Below are positions 11,201 through 19,230 of a stretch of 64,000 nt of DNA, piece after piece. Positions within the stretch are counted from its first letter, which is position 1. Each line of letters opens with the position of its first letter. The DNA comes from Verrucomicrobium spinosum DSM 4136 = JCM 18804 (lineage in GTDB: Bacteria > Verrucomicrobiota > Verrucomicrobiia > Verrucomicrobiales > Verrucomicrobiaceae): assembly GCF_000172155.1 (NCBI RefSeq), contig NZ_ABIZ01000001.1, positions 5,923,105 through 5,987,104 on the forward strand, in the 5' to 3' direction. The notes beneath the pieces were generated by a model, which saw only the letters and a list, made by a program, of their open reading frames with translations, did no database searches and was not told where the DNA came from. The position numbers and the translations under genes were made by a program.

Positions 11201-11814
11201 AGGTTGCCGGCCATCTGGTTCACACTCTCCGTGAGGTCTCGCCAGACCCCGGACACCCCCTTCACCTGGGCCTGACCACCCAGCTTGCCCTCGGTACCCA
11301 CCTCTCGGGCCACACGCGTCACTTCTGAGGTGAAAACTGAGAGCTGATCGATCATGCGGTTCACCAGCTGGGCAGAGTGCAGGAACTCGCCCTCCAGTCC
11401 CCGACCGTCGGCCTCCAGCGCCATGGACTGGCTGAGGTCGCCCTTGGCCACGGCACCAATGGTGCGGGTCACCTCCGTTGTGGGACGCACCAGATCGTCC
11501 ATCAAGTCATTGAGGGCATCCACCTCCTCTGCCCACTCCCCGATCAGACCCGGCACGCGCAAACGTTGATTGAGTTTGCCCTCCTTCCCCACCACCCGAC
11601 GGATTCGGGCTGTTTCCTTGACCCGTCGCTCGTTGATTCCCAGGATCTCATTAAACGCATCCGCCAGTTTTCCCTGAATGCCTGTCCACCCTGAAGGCAG
11701 GCGTTTTGAGAAGTCTCCGCTGCGCAAGGCCAGCATGGAGTTCAGAATTTCGATGAGGTACTCATCTCCGTGGCTGGAGACTCCAACAGGCTCGGTTGAG
11801 GCGGCGGACTTCAT
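5278..11814 (-). CDS. Giant poly-HAMP hybrid histidine kinase (Nik1/group III-like)
   Basis: The 2178-residue protein opens with two degenerate HAMP-like units, then twelve clear units from residue 205, most exactly 92 residues long. Each has an LTAQVRNI...GDLS.KITVDV.GEI...IN.MV.QL core. A GAF domain (about 1290-1430), a Gln/Glu-rich coiled coil, HisKA (SHELRTPL, H1512), HATPase ([19 protein letters not shown]) and three receivers (about 1790-1905, 1913-2030 and 2060-2178) follow. No membrane helix is visible. The layout resembles poly-HAMP kinases such as fungal Nik1/Os-1, which sense osmotic stress; the signal here is unknown. The ATG at 11814 is chosen because the 52 preceding codons are Ser/Ala/Arg-rich and look non-coding. 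The nearby hybrid kinase is likely co-transcribed. Confidence 0.92.
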   Translation of the reverse strand: MKSAASTEPVGVSSHGDEYLIEILNSMLALRSGDFSKRLPSGWTGIQGKLADAFNEILGINERRVKETARIRRVVGKEGKLNQRLRVPGLIGEWAEEVDALNDLMDDLVRPTTEVTRTIGAVAKGDLSQSMALEADGRGLEGEFLHSAQLVNRMIDQLSVFTSEVTRVAREVGTEGKLGGQAQVKGVSGVWRDLTESVNQMAGNLTAQVRNIVDVTLAVANGDLSKKITVDVRGEILQLKEGINTMVEQLRSFASEVTRVAREVGTEGRLGGQAVVPGVAGTWKDLTDSVNAMASNLTAQVRNIAAVTTAVARGDLSRKITVDVKGEILELKETINTMVDQLNAFAAEVTRVAREVGTEGKLGGQAEVSGVAGTWKDLTDNVNFMANNLTAQVRNIADVATAIAFGDLSRKITVDVKGEILELKNTINTMVDRLNSFASEVSRVAREVGTEGELGGQAEVGGVAGTWKDLTDNVNSMASNLTAQVRNIADVATAVANGDLSKKITVDVKGEILELKNTINTMVDQLNGFASEVTRVAREVGTEGKLGGQAQARGVAGTWKDLTDNVNSMASNLTAQVRNIADVATAIARGDLSRKITVDVKGEILELKETMNTMVDQLNGFASEVTRVAREVGTEGKLGGQADVQGVAGTWKDLTDNVNSMANNLTAQVRNIAGVTTAVARGDLSRKITVDVKGEILELKDTINTMVDQLNAFASEVSRVAREVGTEGKLGGQAQVPGVAGTWKDLTDNVNSMASNLTAQVRNIAEVTIAVANGDLSKKITVDVRGEILELKETINTMVDQLNAFAAEVSRVAREVGTEGKLGGQAQVPGVAGTWKDLTDNVNSMASNLTAQVRNIADVATAIAKGDLSSKITVDVQGEILQLKETMNTMVDQLSAFASEVTRVAREVGTEGKLGGQAEVPGVAGTWKDLTDNVNSMASNLTGQVRNIAEVTIAVANGDLSRKITVDVRGEILQLKETINTMVEQLRSFASEVTRVAREVGTEGRLGVQAVVPGVAGTWKDLTDSVNAMGGNLTAQVRNIAEVTTAVARGDLSRKITVDVKGEILELKNTINTMVDQLNAFAAEVTRVAREVGTEGKLGGQARVPGVAGTWKDLTDSVNVMAANLTDQVRGIVKVVTAVADGNLRQKLTVQAKGEVAALAETINNMTDTLATFADQVTNVAREVGVEGRLGGQANVPGAAGTWKDLTGNVNLLAANLTTQVRAIAEVATAVTKGDLTRSIQVETRGEVAQLKDNINTMINNLRETTERNQEQDWLKTNVAKFTRMLQGQRDLFTVGQMLLSELAPLVSAHQGTIYQMTGDADRSLRLLAGFATPKGQSERLELGEGLVGQCALEQQHILLAEVPAHYSNVRSSLGQALPANIVVLPVLFEGETKAVIELASLHRFTAAHLNFLEQLTQSIGVVLNTIEATMRTEGLLQQSQQLTAELQSGQNELQQTNEELEQKAQELAEQNAEVERKNREIEQARRALEDKAAELALTSKYKSEFLANMSHELRTPLNSILILGQQLAENSAGNLSTRQVDFARNIHSAGSDLLNLINDILDLSKIESGTVSVEAEEITFATLRDSVERNFRHIAENKNLPFKLDFDPGLPRHFSTDPKRLQQIVKNLLSNAFKFTSQGSVNLKVGLASEGWSPDHPVLSRVPSVMSIAIKDTGIGIVPEKQRLIFEAFQQADAGTSRKYGGTGLGLAISRELATLLGGEIRLHSVAGEGSTFTLYLPLDYVGPAGRGEGEPRREMIKRATGPLSISSFRVQDEDQIVDDRDLVLPGDNVLLIVEDDVHYARVLLGLARDRGFKGLVATRGQQALALARQYQVTAITLDIFLPDMLGWTVLNNLKLDPTTRHIPVQIISLDEERRHGLSRGAFSYMVKPATTDDLEMAFDRIKIFSQPRMKRLLVVEDNEIERESIKELLGGRDIQIVTVGRGKEALGLLLDQHFDCAVLDLRLPDMSGFELLETIQKEPTLQEVPIVVYTGKDLSPDEEKQLRQVAKSVVLKDVQSPERLLDETALFLHRVMTDLPEAKQKMIGSLHESNEVLHGRKVLVVDDDARNIFALSILLENHDMEVLSVTNGRQAVKLIEENPDLSMVLMDIMMPEMDGYQTMREIRKNPEFRTLPIIALTAKAMKGDREKCLEAGASDYIAKPVNTEQLLSLLRVWLHR
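8167..11202 (-). repeat. Eleven in-frame 276-bp tandem repeats encoding 92-residue HAMP units
   Basis: Eleven complete units fit exactly (11 x 276 = 3036 bp), and a partial twelfth continues below 8167. The spacing was checked on the DNA: the gagttcacgttgtccgtc block recurs at 9008 and 9284. Units 2 to 10 are nearly identical in protein and strongly conserved in DNA. This points to recent duplication or gene conversion. Such an array is prone to unit-number change and assembly collapse. Confidence 0.95.
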
Positions 11815-12083
11815 GGGCACACTTGCGGCAGCGGATGAGAGAGAGGACGAAGAAGCGAACGCGAAAAAACGGAATCGCGCGACGGGCGGCCGCCGCGCTG
11901 GCGGAAGAGAGCAAAGCTTTACCCCAATACGGCTGCCGTCGCCCAACACTTTAATTTGCAACACCCACAAAATAAACCCATCCAGTGAGAAACCGGTCTG
12001 CGAACCATGGTCCCAACCATCTTCAGACTCGGAGCCACAGACCCATTCACCAACCCCACCCGTTCATCGGACAGCCTATTCAC

Positions 12084-12497
12084 GTGGCAGAAGGAGCACT
12101 CACAGACCGCATCCGAAACTTCGTCGAGCACTATGTGTTTGCCGTAGAGCATCTGGAAGTGATGCTCCTCCTGGAGGCGACACCCGAAACGGTCTTCACC
12201 GCGGATGAAGTGTACAGCAAGATTCTGAGCTCCCGCGGTTCCATCACCGCGTGGTTGGAGACCATGGTGGAGCATGGTCTGGCTTCGAAAAATGGGGCGG
12301 GCGGACAGACACCGACGACCTATCAGTTTGCCCCCCGCACTCCCGAACTGAGGGAATACATGCAGGAACTGGCCCAGGTCTATGGGGCCTACCCAGTGAG
12401 GGTCATCGAGGTGATCTACCACCCTGGACGACGCCAGCATTCACAAGACCCCGCTCAATCTTTTGCCAACGCCTTCAAATTTCGCCAGCACCCGTAA
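12084..12497 (+). CDS. Small predicted winged-helix protein, first gene of a DUF5985 operon
   Basis: The roughly 137-residue protein has a helical N-terminus (FVEHYVFAVEHLEVMLLL), followed by TADEVYSKILSS and WLETMVEHGLASK. That is the pattern of a winged-helix DNA-binding domain with a recognition helix and a wing (TPTTYQFAP). I infer a transcription regulator; there is no ligand domain. The start is uncertain: GTG at 12084 is used, since the residues from the other in-frame GTG (11985) are Pro/His-rich and look untranslated. It diverges from the giant kinase gene and lies 6 bp ahead of the next gene, so translation coupling is likely. Confidence 0.6.
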   Translation: MAEGALTDRIRNFVEHYVFAVEHLEVMLLLEATPETVFTADEVYSKILSSRGSITAWLETMVEHGLASKNGAGGQTPTTYQFAPRTPELREYMQELAQVYGAYPVRVIEVIYHPGRRQHSQDPAQSFANAFKFRQHP

Positions 12498-12503
12498 ACC
12501 GCC

Positions 12504-12767
12504 ATGGTGGAGACCGTTTACATCCTCTGCTCGCTGTCGGCTTTTGCCTGCGCCATCCTTCTCTTCCGCGGCTACCGGGAGACCCGCCTCCCTCTGTTGT
12601 TATGGAGTGCGCTTTGCTTCACTCTTCTGGCCGCGACGAACGTGGTGCTCATCCTGGACATGATCGTGTACCCCTCCAGAGACCTTTCTCTGCAACGGAA
12701 CCTCCTGACTGGTGCGGCCATGGCCGTGCAACTCTACGGACTGATCTTCAATTCCCGCTCTTCGTAG
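12504..12767 (+). CDS. DUF5985-like small membrane protein (copy 1)
   Basis: The 87-residue protein has three predicted hydrophobic helices (VYILCSLSAFACAILLF; LLLWSALCFTLLAATNVVLIL; a C-terminal GAAMAVQLYGLIF) and a short basic loop FRGYRETR between the first two. The layout, a helix, an R-rich turn and a second helix, matches small membrane proteins of the DUF5985 type. Their function is unknown. It sits between a small predicted regulator and a second protein of the same kind. Confidence 0.65.
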   Translation: MVETVYILCSLSAFACAILLFRGYRETRLPLLLWSALCFTLLAATNVVLILDMIVYPSRDLSLQRNLLTGAAMAVQLYGLIFNSRSS

Positions 12768-12794
12768 CCTCCTTTCGCCCCCGCTCTTCTGACC

Positions 12795-13055
12795 ATGTCC
12801 GAAGCTTTTCTTTCAGGAATGATTGCGGCCGCCAGCCTGACCATCGCTGCGTTCTTCTGGCGTTTCTGGCAACGCACAAGAGACCGGCTCTTTCTGTACT
12901 TCTGCACCGCCTTCGTGCTCATGATGTTGGAGCGCATCATGCGCACCCTGCTGCATCTGGACGATGAGATGGCCCCGCTGGTGTACGCTGTAAGGCTTGC
13001 CTCCTACCTCGCCATCATCGCTGGCATCATCGACAAGAACCGGCGGTTGAGGTGA
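12795..13055 (+). CDS. DUF5985-like small membrane protein (copy 2)
   Basis: The 86-residue protein has the same plan as the preceding gene: FLSGMIAAASLTIAAFFWRF, a basic turn (WQRTRDRLF), a second helix ending in LERIMR, and a third helix before a basic tail. The FWRFWQRTRDRLFLYF stretch is the most family-like part. It starts 27 bp after the previous stop and probably completes a three-gene operon. The pair may form a hetero-oligomer; that is inference. Confidence 0.68.
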   Translation: MSEAFLSGMIAAASLTIAAFFWRFWQRTRDRLFLYFCTAFVLMMLERIMRTLLHLDDEMAPLVYAVRLASYLAIIAGIIDKNRRLR

Positions 13056-13120
13056 GGACAGGTTCACGGAAGCTTCACGGCACGGGAGTGAACTTCCAGC
13101 CCCTGACCGACCACAGCCCA

Positions 13121-13228
13121 TCAGGACCTCGGAGACAGACGAAGCAAGGCATAGTCCGGCACGAGATTCCGACTGTCCCCTTTGATCTCATCCTCCAAGC
13201 TCACCCTGGAGAGTGATTCCCCTGCCTG
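13121..13228 (-). pseudogene. 3' remnant of a gene split by the IS1634-like element
   Basis: On the minus strand the frame to the left of the IS end reads GESLSRVSLEDEIKGDSR and continues to LLRLSPRS and a stop at 13121. This looks like the missing C-terminus of the protein at 15278-15644, whose frame ends ...GPWSGRGAFIHEK at the other IS end. The joined text has the feel of an SH3/KOW-like regulatory tail. No target-site duplication was found, so a few residues may have been lost at the junction. Confidence 0.55.
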
Positions 13229-13251
13229 CCCTACCCCAACTTGGCGGATTC
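13229..13251 (+). repeat. Left terminal inverted repeat of the IS
   Basis: It matches the reverse complement of 15255-15277 at 19 of 23 positions; ACTTGGCGGATT is identical in both. Confidence 0.8.
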
Positions 13252-13387
13252 GCGGCCGATTTTGGCATTTTTGGGCCTGCCATCGAGCTGCAACCCTTGA
13301 TTTTGCGAGGGTCCGTTTCAAAAACGGCTTGTAGTGCAGACCTTGGTGGTTGCACGCGCGTTTTGCTGGCTAACTTCTTGGGCCATC

Positions 13388-15202
13388 ATGTTCCTGCGTT
13401 CCACCAAACGGCTCAAGGATGGCAAAGAGCACCTCTACTGGAGCATCGTCGAAAACCGGCGGATCAGTTCCCGGCAGGTGGTCCAGCGGCACGTCCTTTA
13501 TCTGGGTGAACTCAATGGTCGTCAGGAAGCCTCCTGGCGCAAGACGGTTGAACTCTTCGGCAAAGACCAGAGCGCTCCTCAACAGGTGGCCCTCTTTGCC
13601 GAAGATCATGCTCCCGAGCAGGTCGGTGTTGATGAGTTGCCCATTGTGCGTCTGCGCCTTGCGGCCATGCGGCTGGAACGGCCCCGGCAATGGGGGGCCT
13701 GCTGGCTGGCCTGCCTGCTCTGGGAGCAGTTGCTCCTGGCTGACTTCTGGCGACCACGTCTGCCGCCCAGTCGTGAGGGCACCCGCTGGGATCTGGTGCT
13801 CCAGACCCTGGTGCTCTACCGGCTCATCGAACCGGGCAGCGAATGGCGGCTGCACCGCCACTGGTTTGACCAGACGGCCATTGCCGACCTGCTGGGCGCG
13901 GACTTCGCCCTGGCCGAGATCCACCGTCTCTACGAATGCCATGACAAGATCCTGGCCCACAAGCGTGCCTTGTTTGATCATCTCACCGAGCGCTGGCGCG
14001 ACCTGTTTGGAGCCCGTTATGAGGTGCTGCTGTATGATCTGACCAGCACCTACTTTGAAAGCAACCCGCCGGACAACCCCACCGGTCTGCGCCGCTTTGG
14101 TTACAGCCGCGACAAGCGCAGCGACTGCGTGCAGGTGGTCATTGCCCTCATCGTCACCCCCGAAGGCTTCCCGCTGGCCTATGAGGTGCTGCCGGGCAAC
14201 ACCACCGACAAGAGCACCCTCAAGAGCTTCCTGGCCAGGATCGAAGACCAGTACGGCAAGGCCCAACGCATCTGGGTCATGGACCGGGGCATCCCGACTG
14301 AAGAGACCCTTGAACAGATGCGGCAGAGCACTCCGCCGGTGAGCTATCTGGTGGGCACGCCCAAAGGACGCTTGAGCAAGCTGGAGGAGTCACTGGCCCG
14401 GCAACCCTGGCAGCAGGCCCGCCCCCAGGTGCGCGTCAAACTGCTGCCGCATGAAGGGGAGACTTATGTACTGGCCCAAAGCCAGGACCGTGTGGCCAAG
14501 GAACGCTCGATGCGTCGGCGCCGGCTGCGCAAGTATCTGGATGCCCTGGAAGGGTTGCGCAAGCGCAAGCGCCCCCTGCACCGTGATGCGATGTACGAAG
14601 CGTTGGGTGCCGCCAAAAAGGAGGCGGGGCGGGATGCGCGCTTTGTCAAGGTCAGCGTGCAGTTGCAGCCAGCAACAGGCAAAGACCAGAGCAAGAGCAA
14701 GAGCAAGGGCAAGGGCCGGCAGCGGGCGACTCTGAGCTGGGAGCTGGACCGCAAGCTGTTGCGTGAAGGATGGCGGCGGGAGGGGCGTTACCTGCTGCGC
14801 ACCAATTTGACGGAGACCGATCCCGCGAAGCTCTGGGAGTATTACCTGCAACTGGTGGAGGTGGAGCAGGCGTTCAAGGAGCTCAAACACGATCTGGGGA
14901 TCCGGCCGGTGCACCACCAGTTGGACCATCGCATTGAAGCGCACCTCTTCGTGTCGTTCCTGGCGTACTGCCTGCAGGTGACGCTCAAGGCGCGCTTGAG
15001 GCTGACGGCCAGCGGGCTGACACCGCGAAGTGTGCTGGAGAAGTTCGCGACGGTGCAGATGCTCGATGTGCATCTGCCCACAACTGATGGAAGGGAGGTG
15101 GTGATGAGCCGCCACACGCAGCCTTCAAAGGATCTGCAACTGCTGCTGGACCAGCTCAAGATCACGCTGCCTGAACAGGCCCCGCCCAAAATCACTGGTT
15201 GA
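13388..15202 (+). CDS. IS1634-family DDE transposase
   Basis: The 604-residue protein has the IS4/IS1634 signatures in order. DLTSTYFES is the first catalytic Asp region. It is followed by GYSRDKRSDCVQVVIAL and by WVMDRGIPTEET, the second Asp region. The Y-(2)-R-(3)-E-like block comes late (YLQLVEVEQAFKELKHDL). The ATG at 13388 (MFLRSTKRLKDGKEHLYW) is preferred over an earlier in-frame ATG because family members start with this segment. The frame is full length with no frameshift, so the element may still be active. A Lys/Ser-rich insert (QSKSKSKGKG) lies near residue 440. Confidence 0.92.
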   Translation: MFLRSTKRLKDGKEHLYWSIVENRRISSRQVVQRHVLYLGELNGRQEASWRKTVELFGKDQSAPQQVALFAEDHAPEQVGVDELPIVRLRLAAMRLERPRQWGACWLACLLWEQLLLADFWRPRLPPSREGTRWDLVLQTLVLYRLIEPGSEWRLHRHWFDQTAIADLLGADFALAEIHRLYECHDKILAHKRALFDHLTERWRDLFGARYEVLLYDLTSTYFESNPPDNPTGLRRFGYSRDKRSDCVQVVIALIVTPEGFPLAYEVLPGNTTDKSTLKSFLARIEDQYGKAQRIWVMDRGIPTEETLEQMRQSTPPVSYLVGTPKGRLSKLEESLARQPWQQARPQVRVKLLPHEGETYVLAQSQDRVAKERSMRRRRLRKYLDALEGLRKRKRPLHRDAMYEALGAAKKEAGRDARFVKVSVQLQPATGKDQSKSKSKGKGRQRATLSWELDRKLLREGWRREGRYLLRTNLTETDPAKLWEYYLQLVEVEQAFKELKHDLGIRPVHHQLDHRIEAHLFVSFLAYCLQVTLKARLRLTASGLTPRSVLEKFATVQMLDVHLPTTDGREVVMSRHTQPSKDLQLLLDQLKITLPEQAPPKITG

Positions 15203-15254
15203 AGCAGACCCCGGAAGGTCGCGAAATCAAGGGCTGGAGGATCATCAACCCCGG

Positions 15255-15277
15255 CAATCCGCCAAGTCGGGCTACGG
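15255..15277 (-). repeat. Right terminal inverted repeat of the IS
   Basis: It is the inverted partner of 13229-13251 and lies 52 bp after the transposase stop. Confidence 0.8.
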
Positions 15278-15644
15278 ATTTCTCGTGAATGAAAGCCCCT
15301 CTGCCTGACCACGGTCCGGACAAGATCATGACACGTTCTCCCAACCGGTACGGCCCGCCATTCCATCGTTCACAAGCCCGCATTATCCGCCGTCCCATAA
15401 ACCCCACAGCTACGACATATCCGACCGGCCAAAGGGCAAGCAGGCAGATCAAAAGCAGAACAACTGCGGTCCAGTCTGAACTCAAAAGTTCGATCACCCC
15501 ATGCCCAGCAAGCCAAATCATGAGCGGTGCCCAGGTGATCAACGCCCCCAACATCCAGGCGATAATTATCGGCTCTGCGCAGAATCGATGAAAACAGTAG
15601 CGAAGGCGTTGCAGGTTCATAGGAAAGGGGCGCAACACGTACAT
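15278..15644 (-). pseudogene. 5' part of a membrane protein gene interrupted by the IS
   Basis: The frame starting MYVLRPF encodes two predicted membrane helices (IIIAWMLGALITWAPLMIWL; TAVVLLLICLLALWPVGYVV). A soluble tail YRLGERVMILSGPWSGRGAF follows, resembling a KOW/SH3-like turn. After IHEK the frame runs into the IS right end, and the ORF then stops inside the transposase gene. The missing tail is probably the fragment at 13121-13228. The start could also be ATG 15620. The gene lies 33 bp downstream of another small membrane protein gene on the same strand. Confidence 0.6.
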
Positions 15645-15676
15645 AGTGGGCACAGAGGAACCTCCACAGGGAGGCT

Positions 15677-15982
15677 TCAATAAATCTTGGAGCCATTCCT
15701 TGCTCGAATAACTTGTCGGACAACCAGCAAGGATACGCCCGAAAAAACTCCCGCCAAAGCAAGTGCCGCCATCGCATTCCACAGCTTCGCCTGCGTTGGA
15801 TGTTCAGTAAGTCCGCCTCGGCCATCACATGGACAGTTTTCGATCAGCCAAGGGTAGGGAAAACCGTAGGCCTTTGTCGTGCAGTACTCAAAGTAGCCAT
15901 TCCGGGCATTGCGCTGGGAGCAAACGAGCAACGACCCGGCCAGCAGAGACGTTAGAAAAATGACGAGCGTCGAGGATTTCAT
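15677..15982 (-). CDS. Small two-helix membrane or secreted protein, unknown function
   Basis: The 101-residue protein starts MKSSTLVIFLTSLLAGSLLVCSQ, a signal peptide or anchor ending near Cys. A Cys-containing loop (YCTTKAYGFPYPW...NCPCDG) and a second helix (AMAALALAGVFSGVSLLVV) follow, ending in a basic tail. The fold is unrecognised. It is upstream of the IS-disrupted membrane protein gene on the same strand, so the two may have formed an operon. The ATG at 15982 gives a clean signal; the frame is open 14 codons further. Confidence 0.5.
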   Translation of the reverse strand: MKSSTLVIFLTSLLAGSLLVCSQRNARNGYFEYCTTKAYGFPYPWLIENCPCDGRGGLTEHPTQAKLWNAMAALALAGVFSGVSLLVVRQVIRARNGSKIY

Positions 15983-16038
15983 GTAAAAAGCCATCCATTG
16001 GTCAGTGATCGTCAAATCTCTCATTCACACACTTCGAT

Positions 16039-16623
16039 TCAACCCTTTTTCTCGAATGAAGCTTGCACCAAAAAGCTGGACTCACGATCGGTTGCAAGAT
16101 GTCCGGTGGATGGTGCTGGCAACGTTATCTGGTAGCGCATCTCTTCCATTCTGGTCCCATTCATCACTTCGTGCTTCACGGCACCATCGTGTTCAAAGCC
16201 GATCGCTTCGTAGAAACGCCGCCCAAGATGGTTTCCCGACAACACCCAAAGCGTCACCCGTAAATAGCTGCGCTCTACGGCCGAGTGGAGGGCCGTCGTG
16301 CACAGTTTGCGCCCTATCCCCGTTCTCCAAGCTAAAGGGTTCACGTAGATGGCGGCAATCTCTGCCGTGCCCGTGGCACCAGGATCACGCGACGGGATGA
16401 GGTGACAAAAGCCCGCGACGCCGCCCTCAAGATCGGCGACATAGAGGTCCCCTTTCGCATCGAGTGAGAATCGTTGCCAGAGAGGAATGCGACTGGCCAC
16501 ATCGAGTCCGTCGAGGACCTCGTCGGGAACAATCCCGCGATAGGCGGCCTGCCAGCCTGCGACCTGGATTTCGGCGATGCCTGTCGCATCGGATGTGTTC
16601 GCCCGTCGGATCTCGATCATCAT
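16039..16623 (-). CDS. GNAT family N-acetyltransferase
   Basis: The 194-residue protein begins MMIEIRRANTSDATGIAEIQ and contains a WQAAYRGIVPDEVLD segment seen in many acetyltransferases of this type. AEIAAIYVNPLAWRTGIGRKL (strand beta4 and the acetyl-CoA pyrophosphate loop, R-T-G-I-G) comes next, followed by VLSGNHLGRRFYEAIGFE. The substrate is unknown. The ATG pair at 16623/16620 is chosen because homology begins there. The longer open frame upstream overlaps repeat-like sequence. Confidence 0.85.
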   Translation of the reverse strand: MMIEIRRANTSDATGIAEIQVAGWQAAYRGIVPDEVLDGLDVASRIPLWQRFSLDAKGDLYVADLEGGVAGFCHLIPSRDPGATGTAEIAAIYVNPLAWRTGIGRKLCTTALHSAVERSYLRVTLWVLSGNHLGRRFYEAIGFEHDGAVKHEVMNGTRMEEMRYQITLPAPSTGHLATDRESSFLVQASFEKKG

Positions 16624-17162
16624 CTGGTGGGGGGTCCACTGCATGATTCCACGAGCCAGAGGCGATGTCCAATGCAACACCGACAAACGCAGCCAAGTCT
16701 GCCTTCCTTCGCCGACTCGACAGGGACTCGTCCAACGTTGGGCTGTGGGTAGAGTTCGATACATCCGCAGAGGCTCCCAGCTCTGTAAGCGTTGTGTAGA
16801 TAGTCCATCTCCAGAGACGCATCGTTCCTGCCCCAGCTCATTTGCTCCACGCGACCAGGCAACAACATACACCCGCCAATTTCGACTTCCCTCTTGAATC
16901 TTTGCGCCATCCGAAATTCAAGGCATCCCTCGCACGCTTTGCCTGCGTAAGTCTCTAAAAATCGAGCACCTTGAGGGCTCACCATTTGCCCCTGCACTCT
17001 CTTGCTAACCCGGCGACTTTTCGCCCTCCGGCAGAAGAGCCCCGTCATTATTATTCCAGGCTATTGCTGATCCTCAATAAATCTGCAATGCTTATCCAAA
17101 TAAAAAAGGAGGCACAGCCCAACCTGGTCTGAAAAGCCGCCTTTTTGCCAAATTGCAACATC
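16624..17162. other. Intergenic region with a dispersed repeat copy
   Basis: About 540 bp hold no convincing gene; frames here are short and have no family-like content. A 28-bp stretch at 16727-16754 recurs at 25722-25748. The last 100 bp are AT-rich, have an AAAAAAGGAGG stretch near 17103, and probably hold the promoter of the sugar dehydrogenase gene. Confidence 0.6.
16727..16754 (+). repeat. Dispersed repeat copy (CCAACGTTGG core)
   Basis: CTCGTCCAACGTTGGGCTGTG followed by a near-match TAGAG is found again on the minus strand at 25722-25748. It contains the palindrome CCAACGTTGG. Confidence 0.7.
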
Positions 17163-18503
17163 ATGAAAACGCTTCCTCTTGCAGCGCTTGCGCTGGGGCT
17201 CACAGCCCCGTTCGCCCTTTCCGCAGAAGTCCAACCGGCGCAACCCGGCGGCAAACTTCCCGGTAATCCCGCCATTCAGCTGGTCAAAGTTGCTGACGGA
17301 CTCGTAGATCCGGTCCATGTGGCCTCCCCCAAGGACGGCACGGGCCGCCTCTTTGTGTGTGAGCGTCATGGCATCATCCGCATCGTCAACAAGGACGGCA
17401 AGCTGCTCGACAAGCCTTTCCTGGACATCCGGGACAAGACCATTAGTTCCTTCCTGGAAGTGGGGTTGTATGCCATTGAGTTTCACCCCAAGTTCAAGGA
17501 GAATGGCATTTTTTACATCTCGTATGCCGACCTCTGGTTCAACAGCTCCACGCTGATCACCCAGTACAAGGTCTCTGCCAAGAATCCAGACCGCGCCGAT
17601 CTGGATAGTGCGAAGGTCATCATGCAGATTGACTTCCCCTACCCCAACCACCACGGTGGCAAGATTGCTTTCGGACCGGATGGCTACCTGTATGTTGGTG
17701 TCGGCGATGGCGGATGGGAAGGCGACGTTCTGGACGCGGGGCAGGACAAGAGCACGCTACATGGCAAGATGTTGCGGATTGACCTGTCGAACACCTCACC
17801 TGATCGCGCGTACTCGATCCCGAAGGACAACCCCTTCCTGACTCCGCTCCAGCAGATGACTCTGTTCGGCATCTCAGAGAAGCAATTCTCCCAGATCAAA
17901 CCGAAAGCCCGCCCCGAGATCTGGGCCTATGGCTTGCGGAATCCGTGGACGTTTTCCTTTGACCGCGAAACGGGAGACCTCTACATCGCCGATGTGGGGC
18001 AGAACCACTGGGAGGAAATCAACTTCCAGCCCGCCGCGAGCAAGGGGGGTGAAAACTACGGCTGGAGCTTCATGGGCGGCAGTCACACCTTCCCCATTGA
18101 AGATGAAGCGACCAACCCTCGCGTGGGCATCCTGCCCGTGGCAGAGTACAGCCATGTGGACCAGGGCATCTGCGTCACCGGCATCGGCGTGTATCGTGGC
18201 AAGAAGTATCCCAGCCTGAATGGTATCTACTTTGTCTCCGACTGGGGCAGCGGGAAGATCTGGGGCATGAAACGGGATGATGCCGACAAGTGGCAGATGC
18301 AGGAGCTCCTGGATCTGGACACGCCCCTGCGCCCCACCAGTGGTGGGGAAGATGAAGACGGAAATCTCTACATCACCCATGCCACGGCCAACTATGGCGG
18401 CCCGGTGGATCCCACGGTGAGCGAGCGTGGAGCGCTTTGGAAAATTGTGGCGGCGGATGATGTGCCCAAGGGTGCCAGCCTGGCTCCGCTACAGAAGAAA
18501 TAA
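17163..18503 (+). CDS. Periplasmic PQQ-dependent sugar dehydrogenase
   Basis: The 446-residue protein has a signal peptide (MKTLPLAALALGLTAPFALSA). It then has the six-bladed propeller motifs of soluble glucose/aldose sugar dehydrogenases: VCERHGIIRIV, HHGGKIAFGPDGYLYVGVGD, YGLRNPWTFSFD, DLYIADVGQNHWEEIN and NYGWSFM. Family members oxidise sugars with PQQ and pass electrons to a cytochrome or copper protein. The next gene encodes a cupredoxin, which could be the acceptor; that is inference. The true substrate is not predictable. The ATG at 17163 is chosen for the signal peptide. Confidence 0.87.
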   Translation: MKTLPLAALALGLTAPFALSAEVQPAQPGGKLPGNPAIQLVKVADGLVDPVHVASPKDGTGRLFVCERHGIIRIVNKDGKLLDKPFLDIRDKTISSFLEVGLYAIEFHPKFKENGIFYISYADLWFNSSTLITQYKVSAKNPDRADLDSAKVIMQIDFPYPNHHGGKIAFGPDGYLYVGVGDGGWEGDVLDAGQDKSTLHGKMLRIDLSNTSPDRAYSIPKDNPFLTPLQQMTLFGISEKQFSQIKPKARPEIWAYGLRNPWTFSFDRETGDLYIADVGQNHWEEINFQPAASKGGENYGWSFMGGSHTFPIEDEATNPRVGILPVAEYSHVDQGICVTGIGVYRGKKYPSLNGIYFVSDWGSGKIWGMKRDDADKWQMQELLDLDTPLRPTSGGEDEDGNLYITHATANYGGPVDPTVSERGALWKIVAADDVPKGASLAPLQKK

Positions 18504-18581
18504 GGACCCCGGGAGATCCTTGTTCAAACCATTGGCCCTCGCCGTGGCGTGCCCACGGTGAAGGCTGCTCCTTCTCCATCT

Positions 18582-19193
18582 ATGAAAACCAGCCTTGCCG
18601 TGCTTTTTCACGGTTTACTCCTCGCACCCATGGCCCTGATCCAGGGCCAGACTCCGCCCCCCGCAGGACATGAGCATCACGCTCCCGCTACCGGGGGCGG
18701 ACGAAAGATCGAGTTAATCAAAGACATCACCTCCGATGACTTCCTGCGCCTGGGCAAGGAGCCCAAGACGGTGGAGGTCACACTGGTGGCCGTGTACAAC
18801 GACGACAACTATGGCATGAACTTCAACGGCTATGCCAAAGGGGCAGCCGTGTACACCATTCCGAAGGACTGGAAGGTCCACGTCACCTTCATCAACCCCA
18901 GCCCGGTCCCACACAGTTTGATCGTGGTGGAGAAGGACGATGTGAGAAAACTCCAGGTGGCGGAGCCCTACTTCAAAGGTGCCGGCATTGAAAAACACCT
19001 TCAGGGCATTGCCTTTGACAAGCGGACCTTTGAGTTCACGCCAGATGAGGCCGGTGAATTCGCATTCGCCTGTGGTTTTCCCGGTCACACCATGAACGGC
19101 CACTGGCTTACACTGCTTGTTTCTGACACCGCAGAGAAGCCCACGCTCAAGCTGGGCGAGGAGCCGGTCAGGGACGCAAGCCCTGCCAAATAA
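18582..19193 (+). CDS. Secreted sulfocyanin-like cupredoxin
   Basis: The 203-residue protein has a signal peptide (MKTSLAVLFHGLLLAPMALIQG) and a His-rich linker. The cupredoxin domain shows the first copper ligand in PSPVPHSLIVVEK. The C-terminal ligand loop is FACGFPGHTMNGHW (Cys, His, and Met or His). This is a type 1 copper electron carrier close to sulfocyanin. It is probably periplasmic and lies between a PQQ-type dehydrogenase and an organic-acid carrier. The start at 18582 gives the signal peptide; the frame upstream is open but has no coding character. Confidence 0.78.
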   Translation: MKTSLAVLFHGLLLAPMALIQGQTPPPAGHEHHAPATGGGRKIELIKDITSDDFLRLGKEPKTVEVTLVAVYNDDNYGMNFNGYAKGAAVYTIPKDWKVHVTFINPSPVPHSLIVVEKDDVRKLQVAEPYFKGAGIEKHLQGIAFDKRTFEFTPDEAGEFAFACGFPGHTMNGHWLTLLVSDTAEKPTLKLGEEPVRDASPAK

Positions 19194-19230
19194 CCTGCTC
19201 TTCTGCGATCCTGAGTCATCTGCTATTTCC

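Larger units (their letters stand above)
13229..15277 (+). mobile_element. IS1634-like (IS4 superfamily) insertion sequence
   Basis: The element is about 2.05 kb. Imperfect terminal inverted repeats lie at 13229-13251 and 15255-15277, with 19 of 23 positions matching and a perfect ACTTGGCGGATT core. They enclose one long transposase gene. I could not see a convincing target-site duplication. The outermost one or two bases of each end are therefore uncertain, and a rearrangement after insertion is possible. It interrupts a minus-strand gene for a small membrane protein. Confidence 0.85.

Noticed and set aside
8167..11202. Repeats as a possible CRISPR array
   Set aside because: Units are 276 bp and coding, with no short repeat-spacer pattern and no cas genes.
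6640..11328. A 1562-codon plus-strand open frame
   Set aside because: It is antisense to the poly-HAMP repeats. The periodic DNA keeps the opposite frame open, and the product is a His/Arg-rich repeat with no known fold.
13370..15115. Long minus-strand frames inside the IS
   Set aside because: They are antisense to a clear transposase and have no domain of their own.
13200..15300. Target-site duplication of the IS
   Set aside because: No direct repeat of 4 to 8 bp was found at the two ends; not claimed.
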